Origin: Desulfuromonas sp. TF
GTDB lineage: Bacteria; Desulfobacterota; Desulfuromonadia; Desulfuromonadales; ATBO01
NCBI RefSeq assembly: GCF_000472285.1
Contig: NZ_KI421413.1
Location: 38,087-102,086 of the forward strand
Direction: 5' to 3'
DNA length: 64,000 nucleotides
In this document: piece after piece, positions 37,187-48,019 of the stretch
How the letters are laid out: each line of letters starts with the position of its first letter
Numbering within the stretch: the first letter of the stretch is position 1
Notes under the pieces: model-generated
Databases searched by the model: none
What the model was told of the DNA's origin: nothing
What the model saw: only the letters and a program-made list of their open reading frames with translations
Program-made: the position numbers and the translations under genes

Positions 37187-37236
37187 GCAACTTTTTGAAT
37201 TATAAGCAGATACTTACATAGAGGATCGGTGGATTG

Positions 37237-38640
37237 ATGTTTGACAAATTCAACGACGAATGCGGCGTGTTCGGTATCTTCGGACATCCGGAGGCCGCCA
37301 ATCTGACCTACCTTGGACTTTACGCCCAGCAGCACCGGGGACAGGAGAGCTGTGGCATTGTTGCCTCCGACGGACACCGCCTGAGGACTCATAAGGGAAT
37401 GGGGCTGGTTGCCGACGTATTCAAGAATGATGCGGTTTTCGAGACACTCCCGGGCAAAAGCGCCATAGGCCATGTTCGGTATTCCACCGCCGGCGGCAAT
37501 GATCTGAAGAATTGCCAGCCGATCATGGTCGATTACCACCGCGGCAGCATTGCCGTGGCCCATAACGGCAATCTGGTCAACGCCCAGGAAACCCGCAACC
37601 GCCTGGAACAGAAGGGTTCCATTTTCTCCACGACCTCCGATACCGAGGTGATCATCCATCTTCTCGCTCGCGCCGAGGCCGACTCTCTGGCCGACCGGCT
37701 CACCGAAGCCCTTCAGATCATCAAGGGCGCCTACAGCCTGGTCTTTCTCACCGAAACCCGCATGGTTGCGGTTCGCGACCCTAACGGCTTCCGTCCGCTG
37801 GCGCTCGGAAAGCTTGACGGGGCCTATGTCGTCGCCTCCGAGACCTGCGCCTTCGACCTGATCGAGGCGCAGTTCATCCGGGAGATCGAACCGGGGGAAA
37901 TGGTCGTCATCGACAAGGACGGCCTTAAGACCTTTCATCCCTTCGGCAAGGTGGAGCCGTCGCCCTGCATCTTCGAGTTCATTTATTTCGCCCGGCCCGA
38001 CAGCACCATTTTCGGCCATCAGGTTTACGGCATTCGCAAGGAGTTCGGCCGCCAGCTCGCCCGCGAACATCCCGTCAAGGCCGACGTGGTTATCCCTATC
38101 CCCGACTCCGGAGTCCCGGCGGCTATCGGCTATGCCGAGGAATCCGGCATCCCCTTTCAGTTGGGGCTGATCCGCAACCATTACGTTGGGCGCACCTTCA
38201 TCGAACCCCAGCAATCGATCCGGCATTTCGGGGTAAAGCTCAAGCTCAATCCGGTGCGCGAGATCATCGAAGGGAAGAGAGTGGTGGTCATCGACGATTC
38301 CATCGTCCGGGGCACGACGGCCCGCAAAATCATCAAGATGATCCGCAATGCCGGCGCCAGGGAGGTTCACGTCCGCATTTCCAGCCCGCCGACCAGCTTC
38401 CCCTGCTACTACGGCATAGATACTCCCACCCGCAAGGAGCTTATTTCATCCTCCCATTCGCTTGAGGAGATCAACCGCTACGTCACGTCGGACACCCTCG
38501 GTTATCTATCCCTGGAGGGGTTGCTTGCGGCCGCGCGCGCTGAAGGAGGCGCCGGCAATTTTTGCGATGCCTGCTTCAGCGGCAAGTACCCGGTCAAGTT
38601 TCCTAGACTCAAGGCCGACAGCCAGCTGGGACTTTTTTAG
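37237..38640 (+). CDS. purF: Amidophosphoribosyltransferase
   Basis: A 467-residue PurF. The nucleophile is Cys9 ([10 protein letters not shown]) after an 8-residue propeptide, and the glutaminase domain runs to about 230. The phosphoribosyltransferase domain carries [13 protein letters not shown], the PRPP loop. Cysteines in [14 protein letters not shown] and [11 protein letters not shown] match the 4Fe-4S form known from Bacillus subtilis, so oxygen-labile regulation is likely. ATG 37237 is chosen over the in-frame TTG three bases earlier. Confidence 0.95.
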   Translation: MFDKFNDECGVFGIFGHPEAANLTYLGLYAQQHRGQESCGIVASDGHRLRTHKGMGLVADVFKNDAVFETLPGKSAIGHVRYSTAGGNDLKNCQPIMVDYHRGSIAVAHNGNLVNAQETRNRLEQKGSIFSTTSDTEVIIHLLARAEADSLADRLTEALQIIKGAYSLVFLTETRMVAVRDPNGFRPLALGKLDGAYVVASETCAFDLIEAQFIREIEPGEMVVIDKDGLKTFHPFGKVEPSPCIFEFIYFARPDSTIFGHQVYGIRKEFGRQLAREHPVKADVVIPIPDSGVPAAIGYAEESGIPFQLGLIRNHYVGRTFIEPQQSIRHFGVKLKLNPVREIIEGKRVVVIDDSIVRGTTARKIIKMIRNAGAREVHVRISSPPTSFPCYYGIDTPTRKELISSSHSLEEINRYVTSDTLGYLSLEGLLAAARAEGGAGNFCDACFSGKYPVKFPRLKADSQLGLF

Positions 38641-38657
38641 TTTTAAGGAGGTTTTTC

Positions 38658-39215
38658 ATGACGTCACAGGAGAGGGAAGAGCTGATGGACATCGTCCGGG
38701 AGCTCTCTTACGAACAGCGCGAGGTGACCTTGGCGTCCGGGCGCAAGAGCAATTTCTACTTCGATGGCAAGCAGACGACCCTTCACGCCAGGGGCGGCCT
38801 GCTGGTCGGCAAGGCCTTCTATGAGGAGGTCGGGAAACTTCCCGGCCCCATCCATGGGGTGGGGGGGCTGACCCTGGGCGCCGATCCCATTGCCACCGCC
38901 ACCTCGATTGCTGCCTGCCTCAAGGGCGACAGCGTGGCCGCCTTCATCATCCGTAAGGAGCCCAAGGGGCATGGCACCGGTCAATGGCTCGAAGGACGCA
39001 AGAATCTGCCCAAGGGCTCCCGGGTGGTCATCGTAGAAGACGTCACGACTACCGGTGGATCCTCCATGAAAGCCGTCGAACGCGCCCGCGAAGAGGGGAT
39101 GGAAGTCGTCGGCATCGTCACCCTGGTCGATCGGGAGGAGGGCGCCCGGGAGAACATCGAAGGGCAGGGGATCGCGTTGCGGGCGGTGTTCACCAAGAGT
39201 CAGGTTGTGGGGTAA
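38658..39215 (+). CDS. pyrE: Orotate phosphoribosyltransferase
   Basis: A 185-residue type I phosphoribosyltransferase. The PRPP-binding motif VVIVEDVTTTGGSS is at about 122-135, and LASGRKSNFYFDGKQTTLH near the start is typical of orotate enzymes. It converts orotate and PRPP to OMP. AAGGAGG (38645-38651) precedes the ATG. It follows purF by 17 bases, so purine and pyrimidine genes are on one message, both consuming PRPP. Confidence 0.94.
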   Translation: MTSQEREELMDIVRELSYEQREVTLASGRKSNFYFDGKQTTLHARGGLLVGKAFYEEVGKLPGPIHGVGGLTLGADPIATATSIAACLKGDSVAAFIIRKEPKGHGTGQWLEGRKNLPKGSRVVIVEDVTTTGGSSMKAVERAREEGMEVVGIVTLVDREEGARENIEGQGIALRAVFTKSQVVG

Positions 39216-39218
39216 CCC

Positions 39219-39316
39219 GGGACGCGGAACGAGGGACGAGAAAAGCCAAGGGCGCCATTTCGGCGCCCTTTTTTATAGACCTGTCATCGCGTCCCTCGTC
39301 CCGCGTCCCTCGTCCC
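39219..39316. repeat. Second copy of the GGGACGAG repeat family, around the pyrE terminator
   Basis: GGGACGCGGAACGAGGGACGAG-like sequence occupies 39219-39240. On the right a 14-base unit beginning GCGTCCCTCG is repeated at 39289-39302 and 39303-39316, complementary to the left arm. The pyrE terminator sits inside. The sequence family matches the repeat at 37005-37125. Confidence 0.7.
39248..39275. terminator. Bidirectional terminator between pyrE and the minus-strand operon
   Basis: AAGGGCGCC (39248-39256) pairs with GGCGCCCTT (39262-39270) across a five-base loop; TTTTT follows on the plus strand. The minus-strand operon ends at 39326, so it could serve both. Confidence 0.8.
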
Positions 39317-39325
39317 GCAGTACTC

Positions 39326-39535
39326 TTATTCTTCTTCCGGGATCTTGAATATCTCCAGGACGCCGGATAGGTTTCGCAGTTCGCTTTGGTCGATCGTCCC
39401 GGTCTGTCCTATCACCCCGAGGATAACCCTGTCGGCGCCGGTGGACTGGTGAAAGTCGAAATCCCGTTCGGTCAGATACTGCTTGACACCCTTCAGGTCC
39501 TCTTCCGACGCCTTTTTTTTCATCACAATCAGCAT
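39326..39535 (-). CDS. Stand-alone DAHP-synthase ferredoxin-like regulatory domain
   Basis: A 69-residue protein starting MLIVMKKKASEEDLKGVKQY and ending with LRNLSGVLEIFKIPEEE. The pattern MLIVMKK, then IGVIGQTG, then PGV-type end is that of the N-terminal FXD domain of class AroF DAHP synthases, but no synthase domain follows. The start at 39535 has AAGGAA upstream; the frame runs farther up without good evidence. It directly follows aroQ, with four bases between genes. A regulatory role in aromatic amino-acid synthesis is inferred. Confidence 0.75.
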   Translation of the reverse strand: MLIVMKKKASEEDLKGVKQYLTERDFDFHQSTGADRVILGVIGQTGTIDQSELRNLSGVLEIFKIPEEE

Positions 39536-39539
39536 GTTG

Positions 39540-39812
39540 TCAGATTCCTTTCGTCCGGATTCTTTCCAGTCGCCGGGATTCGTCGATGACGCGCTCGAAG
39601 AGGCGAACGATCGCCCCGTCTTCAAGAGGCCCCGGATTACCGGCTCTCACCTTATCGAAAATAAGTTTTTCCCGTTCAGGGTCGTAGACGGGCATCCCCT
39701 TTTCCTTCTTGATCTCCCCTATGGCCAGGGCAAGCGACGCCCGCTCATTGAAGATCCTGAGAAGTTCATTGTCCAGGCGGTCGATTTCCTGCCGTATTTC
39801 GTCAATATTCAA
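39540..39812 (-). CDS. aroQ: Chorismate mutase, AroQ type
   Basis: A 90-residue all-helical chorismate mutase. IDEIRQEIDRLDNELLRIFNERA contains the N-terminal catalytic Arg. AIGEIKKEKGMPVYDPERE carries the catalytic Lys, and the C-terminal helix has the expected Glu/Arg. It converts chorismate to prephenate. AGGAG precedes the start. It lies between nadB and the FXD-domain gene and is probably co-transcribed with both. Confidence 0.92.
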   Translation of the reverse strand: MNIDEIRQEIDRLDNELLRIFNERASLALAIGEIKKEKGMPVYDPEREKLIFDKVRAGNPGPLEDGAIVRLFERVIDESRRLERIRTKGI

Positions 39813-39830
39813 CGTTCGCTCCTGTAACGG

Positions 39831-41435
39831 TCAAAAGGCTTTCTGGATGATCGTGTCGCGCTTCCAGTGCGCATCATCGGTTTCAGGGTAGTCGATCGTA
39901 TAATGCAGTCCGCGGCTCTCATGACGTTCCAGAGCACAGCGGATAATGAGTTCGGCCACGGTGGCGATATTGCGCAATTCGATCAGATCGGAAGTGATGT
40001 AGAAGTTCCAGTAGTAGTCGGTGATCTCTTCCTGAATCATCTGAATGCGCCGCAGAGCTCGCACCAGGCGCTTGTTCGAGCGGACGATGCCGACATAATT
40101 CCACATGCAGAGGCGGATTTCGTGCCAATTGTGAGCCACCACGACTTCTTCGTCGCTGTCGGTGGCGCTCCCCGGATCCCAGGGCTGAATGGCGGGGAAG
40201 GGGGTGAGGGAGGGAGGCTCCTCCAGGCGCTCCAGCGACCGGCGGGCGCTGCGGGCGGCGAATACGACTCCTTCGAGAAGGCTGTTGCTGGCCAGCCTGT
40301 TGGCGCCGTGCAGGCCGGTGCAGGAGGTTTCTCCTATGGCAAAAAGATTCCTCACATCCGACTCCCCCCATTTATCGACCTGGATGCCTCCGCAGAGGTA
40401 ATGAGCCGCAGGAACCACCGGTATCGGCTCGGTGGTCATGTCGATGCCGTAGGAGAGGCATGTTTTATAGATGTTCGGAAAGCGGTCCCGGATATAGTCC
40501 GCCTCACGATGGGTGATGTCGAGAAAGACGCAGTCGTCGCCGTGGACCTTCATCTCATTGTCGATGGCCCGGGCCACGATGTCCCGCGGACCAAGATCCT
40601 TGAGTTCGTGGTACTGGTCCATGAAGGCCGTGCCGTCCCGACGCCGCAGAATGGCCCCTTCTCCGCGGACCGCCTCGGAGATGAGAAACGATTTGGCATG
40701 CGGGTGGAAAAGAGTGGTCGGATGGAACTGCATGAATTCCATGTTAGCGATGGTGGCTCCGGCCCGATAAGCCATGGCAACTCCGTCTCCGGTGGCAACA
40801 TCGGGATTGCAGGTATAGAGATAGACCTTTCCGGCTCCGCCGGTCGCCAGCACGGTCACCCGGGCGCCGAAGGTGATGACCTCCTCACCCGCAATGTCCA
40901 GGACGTAGGCTCCCAGGCAGCGATTGGGCCGAATCCGCCGATGAGTAACTTTCGATTCCGTGATCAGGTCGATGGCGATGTGATGTTCATATATGGTGAT
41001 GTTGGGGTGTTTGCGGACGGCTTCCACAAGCGCACGTTCGATCTCCTTGCCGGTGAGATCCTTGGAATGCAGGATTCGCCTCTGGCTGTGTCCCCCTTCC
41101 CGCGTCAGATCATAGGTTTCGTCGTCGTTCTTGGTGAAATTGACGCCCCAGTCGATCAGGTCCTGAATGGCTTTGGGGCCGTTTTCCACTACCATTCGGA
41201 CCGTCTCCTCGTGAGAGAGGAAAGCGCCGGCGACCATGGTGTCCCGAAGATGGGAATCAAATGAGTCGTCGGCGGAAAACACCGAGGCGATCCCTCCCTG
41301 GGCCAGATTGGTGGCGGTTTCCGATATCTCCCGCTTGGTGATCACGGCAACGGTGCCGTGTTCGGCAACCTTGAGGGCATAGGATAGACCGGCGATGCCG
41401 CTGCCGATGACAAGAAAATTCGATGTGATCTTCAT
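39831..41435 (-). CDS. nadB: L-aspartate oxidase
   Basis: A 534-residue flavoprotein. NFLVIGSGIAGLSYALK is the FAD-binding motif, ATNLAQGGIASVF and the C-terminal helical domain (from about 420) are typical, and the active-site HREAD-type segment is present. It oxidises aspartate to iminoaspartate, the first step of NAD synthesis. The start at 41435 matches the family N-terminus; the frame continues upstream spuriously. No nadA or nadC is beside it. It heads an operon with aroQ and the FXD gene under a strong promoter. Confidence 0.94.
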   Translation of the reverse strand: MKITSNFLVIGSGIAGLSYALKVAEHGTVAVITKREISETATNLAQGGIASVFSADDSFDSHLRDTMVAGAFLSHEETVRMVVENGPKAIQDLIDWGVNFTKNDDETYDLTREGGHSQRRILHSKDLTGKEIERALVEAVRKHPNITIYEHHIAIDLITESKVTHRRIRPNRCLGAYVLDIAGEEVITFGARVTVLATGGAGKVYLYTCNPDVATGDGVAMAYRAGATIANMEFMQFHPTTLFHPHAKSFLISEAVRGEGAILRRRDGTAFMDQYHELKDLGPRDIVARAIDNEMKVHGDDCVFLDITHREADYIRDRFPNIYKTCLSYGIDMTTEPIPVVPAAHYLCGGIQVDKWGESDVRNLFAIGETSCTGLHGANRLASNSLLEGVVFAARSARRSLERLEEPPSLTPFPAIQPWDPGSATDSDEEVVVAHNWHEIRLCMWNYVGIVRSNKRLVRALRRIQMIQEEITDYYWNFYITSDLIELRNIATVAELIIRCALERHESRGLHYTIDYPETDDAHWKRDTIIQKAF

Positions 41436-41540
41436 TGAATGTCCTGAATGTGAGTTCCGCATTCGCCAAGAGAGCGGCAGCGTCCGGGTGAAACGGCGAT
41501 TAGATTCGAACCGATCGCCTCGAGTATTTGCGGGCAAAAC

Positions 41541-41569
41541 ATTATCGGACGCCATTTATTCCTTGTCAA
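41541..41569 (-). promoter_or_regulatory. Sigma-70 promoter of nadB
   Basis: On the minus strand TTGACA (41564-41569) and GATAAT (41541-41546) with a 17-base spacer, about 105 bases before the nadB start. Eleven of twelve consensus positions match. Confidence 0.8.
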
Positions 41570-41592
41570 GATTATTGCCCAAGCTAAACAGG

Positions 41593-41621
41593 TTGAAATA
41601 CATCAGATTTTCCGCTAAGAT
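41593..41621 (+). promoter_or_regulatory. Sigma-70 promoter of the lytic transglycosylase
   Basis: TTGAAA (41593-41598) and TAAGAT (41616-41621) with a 17-base spacer, 30 bases before the ATG at 41651. It is divergent from the nadB promoter. Confidence 0.65.
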
Positions 41622-41650
41622 GCGAGGATGTATTTGAAACTGGAGGGATA

Positions 41651-42232
41651 ATGGTCAAGGTCGCTGCAGGTTTTGCGGGCCCCCTGCTGGGGCTTTTGGT
41701 TGTTCTTGTATTCCCCTCCGCCGGGTTGGGGGACATCTACAAGTACGTGGATGCCAACGGGGTGATCCATTTCACCGACAGACCCACCCATAATCAGTTC
41801 AGTCTCTACCTGAAAGAGAAGAAAAAGGAAAAGTCCGAGGTCCGCGAAATCATCAGCCGTTATGCCAGCCAGTTCCGGTTGGAAGAGGCGCTGGTCAACG
41901 CGGTCATCAAGGTTGAAAGCGACTACAATCCCACAGTCGTCTCCAGAAAAGGAGCGCAGGGGATGATGCAGCTCATGCCGCAGACGGCAAGGGAGCTGGA
42001 TGTTCGGGATCCACTGAACCCGGAAGACAATATCCGGGGTGGAACCCGTTATCTGCGGCAGATGCTCGACAGGTTCAAGGATCTTGACCTTGCCCTGGCT
42101 GCTTATAATGCCGGACCCTCGGCCGTGAGCCGTTATGGCGGCATCCCTCCTTATGAAGAGACCCAGAACTACGTCATCCGGGTAAAAAAATACCTTCAAC
42201 AATACCGTCAGGACCAGGAAAGCTATCTATGA
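41651..42232 (+). CDS. Exported SLT-type lytic transglycosylase
   Basis: A 193-residue protein. A signal peptide covers about 1-26 (hydrophobic to SAGLGD), a short DUF4124-like segment (IYKYVDANGVIHFTDRP) follows, then a lysozyme-like SLT domain. Glu89 in VESDYNPTVVSRKGAQGMMQLMP is the catalytic acid, and ALAAYNAGPSAV is the second family motif. It cleaves peptidoglycan to 1,6-anhydro products. AACTGGAGG precedes the ATG. It overlaps pgsA by four bases. Confidence 0.92.
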   Translation: MVKVAAGFAGPLLGLLVVLVFPSAGLGDIYKYVDANGVIHFTDRPTHNQFSLYLKEKKKEKSEVREIISRYASQFRLEEALVNAVIKVESDYNPTVVSRKGAQGMMQLMPQTARELDVRDPLNPEDNIRGGTRYLRQMLDRFKDLDLALAAYNAGPSAVSRYGGIPPYEETQNYVIRVKKYLQQYRQDQESYL

Positions 42233-42816
42233 GCCTTCGCACAGGGCTGCTGAATCTACCCAACCTCCTCACCCTCGGGCGGATCGCTGCCATCCCCGTG
42301 CTGGTTGTCCTTCTCCTTTTTGACAGCAAAGAAGCCGGGTTCTGGGCCGCCGCGGTTTTCGGCCTGGCGGCGATCACCGACTGGCTGGACGGCTGGTTCG
42401 CCCGCAAATGGGAGATCGTGACGGTTCTGGGCAAATTCCTCGATCCCCTTGCCGATAAACTCATCGTGATGGCAGCCTTCATCATGCTCATCCCCATGGG
42501 ACGTGTTCCCGCCCTGGCGGTGTTTCTGATTCTTGCCAGGGAGATGGTGGTCACCAGTCTGCGTTCCATCGCATCGTCCGAGGGGATCATCATCGCTGCC
42601 AGCGACCTGGGCAAATACAAGACAATCTTTCAGATGACAGCAATTCCAGGGCTTCTGCTGCACTACGATTACTACTGGTTCTTTGGAGTCAGGTGGGAGA
42701 TTTTTCACGTCAACATGCATAATTTCGGTATTTTCTTCTTTTACGTCGCCTTCGCCATGGCCATGTGGTCAGGGGGGGACTATCTGGTTAAATTCTTTAA
42801 AGTTATTGCCCGGTAA
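42229..42816 (+). CDS. pgsA: CDP-diacylglycerol-glycerol-3-phosphate 3-phosphatidyltransferase
   Basis: A 195-residue membrane enzyme. The CDP-alcohol phosphatidyltransferase motif is complete: D51, D54, G55, A58, R59, G68, D72 and D76 in DWLDGWFARKW then GKFLDPLAD. Four to five membrane segments are visible. It makes phosphatidylglycerol phosphate, the precursor of phosphatidylglycerol and cardiolipin. The start ATGA overlaps the transglycosylase stop. Confidence 0.93.
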   Translation: MSLRTGLLNLPNLLTLGRIAAIPVLVVLLLFDSKEAGFWAAAVFGLAAITDWLDGWFARKWEIVTVLGKFLDPLADKLIVMAAFIMLIPMGRVPALAVFLILAREMVVTSLRSIASSEGIIIAASDLGKYKTIFQMTAIPGLLLHYDYYWFFGVRWEIFHVNMHNFGIFFFYVAFAMAMWSGGDYLVKFFKVIAR

Positions 42817-42917
42817 GCGGTTTGGCGCCAGGGATAATTTTTTCCGAATTTTTTGTTGACTTGGGAAAAGCCATTTGGTATTAATAAGCCCGCTCGCGAC
42901 AGCGGGCGGCAAAATGA

Positions 42918-42992
<75 letters not shown>

Positions 42993-43002
42993 AAAAATAA
43001 TC

Positions 43003-43038
43003 AAGCCCCCAGATCCGAAAAGATCCTGGGGGCTTTTT
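43003..43038 (+). terminator. Terminator after tRNA-Gly(GCC)
   Basis: AAGCCCCC (43003-43010) pairs with GGGGGCTT (43028-43035) and the stem extends inward through AGATC/GATCCT with one bulge; TTTTT follows. Confidence 0.82.
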
Positions 43039-43060
43039 GCGTTCGAAATTGTCAGGTGTC

Positions 43061-43090
43061 AACCCCTCTGTATCCGGAGGGGTTTTTTTT
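43061..43090. terminator. Terminator-like hairpin at the end of the AEC transporter gene
   Basis: AACCCCTC (43061-43068) pairs with GAGGGGTT (43077-43084) and is followed on the plus strand by T8 (43083-43090). The T run also encodes the stop of the minus-strand gene. On the minus strand it lacks a good T tail. Confidence 0.6.
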
Positions 43091-43982
43091 ATTGCTGCAG
43101 ATACAGAATGACGGTCAGGGACAGGGCGCTCAGCATGGTGGTGGCGAAGATGGCTCCGGCCAGCAGGTCGGGACGGGTATTGAAGCGCAGGCAGTAGAGG
43201 AGGGGGAGCACGGCCGAGGGGGTGCTTGTCTGCAGGATCACGACGTCCCTGGTAAGGCCCTTTATACCGAGCAGGGTTGTGATCCCCCAGGCGACAAGCG
43301 GGGCCAGAAGGAGGCGCAGCAGGACGGATACGGAAATAAAGCCGGTATTCCCCTGCAGCCGGGTCCGGGCCAGCTGCATGCCCAGAAGCACCAGCATCAG
43401 GGGAATGGCTGCCTGCCCCAGAAGGGTGATGGCTCGAAGAAGAAATTCCGGGATCTCCCAGTCGAGATATTTGAGGCAAAAGGCCAGAAGGACGGCGTGG
43501 AAAATCGGTATCTTGCACGTATTCAGAAGGACGCGGCCGAGCGGCGCCTTGGATCCCTGGGCGATCATGATGGCGACGGTGCCCAGCGAGAGATTGAACA
43601 TCACGAAGATCAGGATGGAGGCTTCCAGACCGCGGTCGCCAAAGGCAAAGTAGGCCAGGGGCAGACCGAAATTGCCGACATTCATCATAGCTGTGCCCAG
43701 GCACAGGGCTCCGCGGGCGTCACCCTCCATTTTCAGAAGGCGTCCGGTCAGATAGGCCATGGCCAGCAGCGCGGCGGTATACAGAATCATGAAGAGGAAT
43801 AGGTCCGAGGCCATGGCAAAGGAGATTTCACGCGCGACCAGTGCGGAGAAGACCAGGCAGGGGCTGAACAGGTAAAGGGAGACATCGGAGAGGGGGCCCA
43901 GTGGGAGGTCCGTTCGTTTTTCAAGGATATAGCCGGCCAGGATGATCAGAAACACCGGCAGGATGATCTGGACGAAGAGCAT
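43089..43982 (-). CDS. AEC (auxin efflux carrier) family transporter
   Basis: A 297-residue membrane protein of the bile-acid/auxin-carrier superfamily with about ten hydrophobic segments in two inverted halves. The N-terminus MLFVQIILPVFLIILAGYIL and the C-terminal LLGIKGLTRDVVILQTSTPSA are typical of bacterial AEC members. It likely moves a small organic anion; the substrate is unknown. The start at 43982 has GGAG upstream. It is alone on the minus strand, diverging from the V-ATPase operon. Confidence 0.85.
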   Translation of the reverse strand: MLFVQIILPVFLIILAGYILEKRTDLPLGPLSDVSLYLFSPCLVFSALVAREISFAMASDLFLFMILYTAALLAMAYLTGRLLKMEGDARGALCLGTAMMNVGNFGLPLAYFAFGDRGLEASILIFVMFNLSLGTVAIMIAQGSKAPLGRVLLNTCKIPIFHAVLLAFCLKYLDWEIPEFLLRAITLLGQAAIPLMLVLLGMQLARTRLQGNTGFISVSVLLRLLLAPLVAWGITTLLGIKGLTRDVVILQTSTPSAVLPLLYCLRFNTRPDLLAGAIFATTMLSALSLTVILYLQQ

Positions 43983-44122
43983 GAAATCTCCAGGTGGATG
44001 ATAGGGGGGGCGTGACGGGAGAGTATCATGGCTGCCGGAGCTCCGCAATGGTTCGGATGGTGAGTGTCGGCTGCCTTGAATGAACGGCAAAAGCTGATAG
44101 CGTTGTATTACCGGGTAGTTTC

Positions 44123-44467
44123 ATGGCTGAGCGAAAGAAGGCGTCCATGGGCTTTGCAGATGATATCCGAGGAGTGCTTGAAATCGAACGGGAGGGAAAG
44201 AAGCGCCTTGCCGCTGCACGGGAGGAGGCTCAACGAGCCCTTGATCTTGCTCGCGACGAGTCCCGGCGAATACTGGAGGAAGGGGAGCTCAGCCTGGTTC
44301 GGCAGAGGGAGAAGCGTACGGAGGCGGTGCAGGCTGAGATCGCCGGTGAGGTTGAAACTCTGGAAAGGCGATTTCGGTCAGAATCCGACAGGTTGTCTCA
44401 CCTTGCAAGACAGAACCATGATGCCGCCGTCCGGAAAATACTTGCCTGGCTCTGGGGAGAGAATTGA
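44123..44467 (+). CDS. V/A-type ATPase peripheral stalk subunit G (AtpH/NtpF-like)
   Basis: A 114-residue, highly charged, mainly helical protein (KRLAAAREEAQRALDLARDES and following) typical of the long coiled-coil subunit that forms the peripheral stalk with subunit E. Sequence identity in this family is low, so the call relies on the coiled coil and on being first in the operon. An internal ATG at 44147 (MGFADD) is an alternative start. It is followed by subunit C with a one-base TGATG overlap. Confidence 0.8.
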   Translation: MAERKKASMGFADDIRGVLEIEREGKKRLAAAREEAQRALDLARDESRRILEEGELSLVRQREKRTEAVQAEIAGEVETLERRFRSESDRLSHLARQNHDAAVRKILAWLWGEN

Positions 44468-45456
44468 TGGCCCTGCGGTTGCTCAGGTATTCCTATGGCG
44501 CAGTGCGATCCCGGGCCCTGGCTGCCGGTTTGCTGAAGCCGGAGCAGATCGGGGATCTGCTTGACTGCGCTTCGAAAACCGAGGCTGAGCGTTGGCTGGA
44601 AAAAAAGGTCGACATCCCCGCCGGAGCGGTCGAAGCCGGCCTTCATGGCCGGTTTATGGCCTTTGGAAAAAAAGTTTCCCGCTCCCTGCCGACTCCGGCC
44701 CGTGAACTTCTCTTCTCTTATCTCTCCCGCGGCCAGGTCGAAAATTTGAAGGTGCTCTGTCGGAACCTTCTGGTCGACCGACGGCAGGAGACGGACCGAT
44801 TTCTGCTCCCCGATGCGCAGGGAAAAATCGTGACCACCCACTGCGCCGCCGCCGGCACTCCGGAAGAACTTCTCAAGCGTCTTCCCCGCAGCCCCTACCG
44901 GGATGCCGTCCGTGCAGCACTGGCGGCGTCCCCGGAAGAACGCCTCTTCCGGGTGGAATCTGGACTGGACCGCACCTTCTGGGAAATGGTTTGGGAACGG
45001 TCCCGGCGCCTGGCCTTTTTCGACCGCCGGGCCGCACTGGAGATTCTGGGCATGCGGGCCGACATTGAATGGTGCAGGGTGCTCGGCCGGGGGATAAGAG
45101 CGGGTCTGCCGGCGGCAACCATCCTCGACTCGCTGCCGCCGCTCGGGGCCCTCCTGCCGGCGAGGCGGGTGCGGATCGCCTTGAAATCGGAGAATCCGGC
45201 CGCTGCGGTGGCGCAGCTCATGACCGGGATCGACGGTGACCCTCTCGGAACGGATGGGGAGACGTTTCTGTTCCGGCGTCTCTATCGTCATCTGCGGCGG
45301 ACCCTTATCTCTCACCCCTTCGACGTCTCCGTTCCTCTCAGCAGCCTTCTTCTGATGGAACTGGAGACGCATGATCTGAAATCGATTTTCGGCGGCAAGC
45401 GTGTCGGCTCCGCACGAGAAGATATCCTCCCCTTTCTGAGTTCCTATGGAGTCTGA
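44467..45456 (+). CDS. V/A-type ATPase subunit C (d-like, central stalk cap)
   Basis: A 329-residue mostly helical protein of the V-ATPase subunit C/d family. It opens with LLRYSYGAVRSRALAAGLL and has several repeated helical units. In the complex it caps the proteolipid ring and links it to the central stalk. ATG 44467 overlaps the previous stop by one base. In most bacterial operons this gene follows subunit E, whereas here it is second. Confidence 0.83.
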   Translation: MALRLLRYSYGAVRSRALAAGLLKPEQIGDLLDCASKTEAERWLEKKVDIPAGAVEAGLHGRFMAFGKKVSRSLPTPARELLFSYLSRGQVENLKVLCRNLLVDRRQETDRFLLPDAQGKIVTTHCAAAGTPEELLKRLPRSPYRDAVRAALAASPEERLFRVESGLDRTFWEMVWERSRRLAFFDRRAALEILGMRADIEWCRVLGRGIRAGLPAATILDSLPPLGALLPARRVRIALKSENPAAAVAQLMTGIDGDPLGTDGETFLFRRLYRHLRRTLISHPFDVSVPLSSLLLMELETHDLKSIFGGKRVGSAREDILPFLSSYGV

Positions 45457-45458
45457 GG

Positions 45459-47709
<2,251 letters not shown>

Positions 47710-48015
47710 ATGAGCATCCGGGTGCTCGGTTCCGTCGAAATGGTCACTGCCTTCGCCCTGGCGGGAGTCGGCGGCCGGACCGTGGCGCACAGGTCCGAAT
47801 TGCTTGCGGCCCTGGATGAGACCGAACGAATGGATGGAATCCGGGTTCTGGCCGTGGAAGAGGAGATCGCCGCCTGGGCGCGGGATGAAATCGACCGGCT
47901 GAAGCTCGACGCCCAGGCGCCGCTGGTGGTCGAGGTGCCCGGTCCCCGGGGACCGGCGGAGGAGCGGCAAACGGCCCTGGACCTCGTCCGAAGAGTGCTG
48001 GGAATCAGGATATGA
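47710..48015 (+). CDS. V/A-type ATPase subunit F (central stalk)
   Basis: A 101-residue subunit F (NtpG/AtpF type). The Rossmann-like start IRVLGSVEMVTAFALAGV matches the family, with LVVEVPGP in the last strand. Together with D it forms the central rotor axle. The ATG directly follows the subunit K stop. Confidence 0.85.
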   Translation: MSIRVLGSVEMVTAFALAGVGGRTVAHRSELLAALDETERMDGIRVLAVEEEIAAWARDEIDRLKLDAQAPLVVEVPGPRGPAEERQTALDLVRRVLGIRI

Positions 48016-48019
48016 GAGG

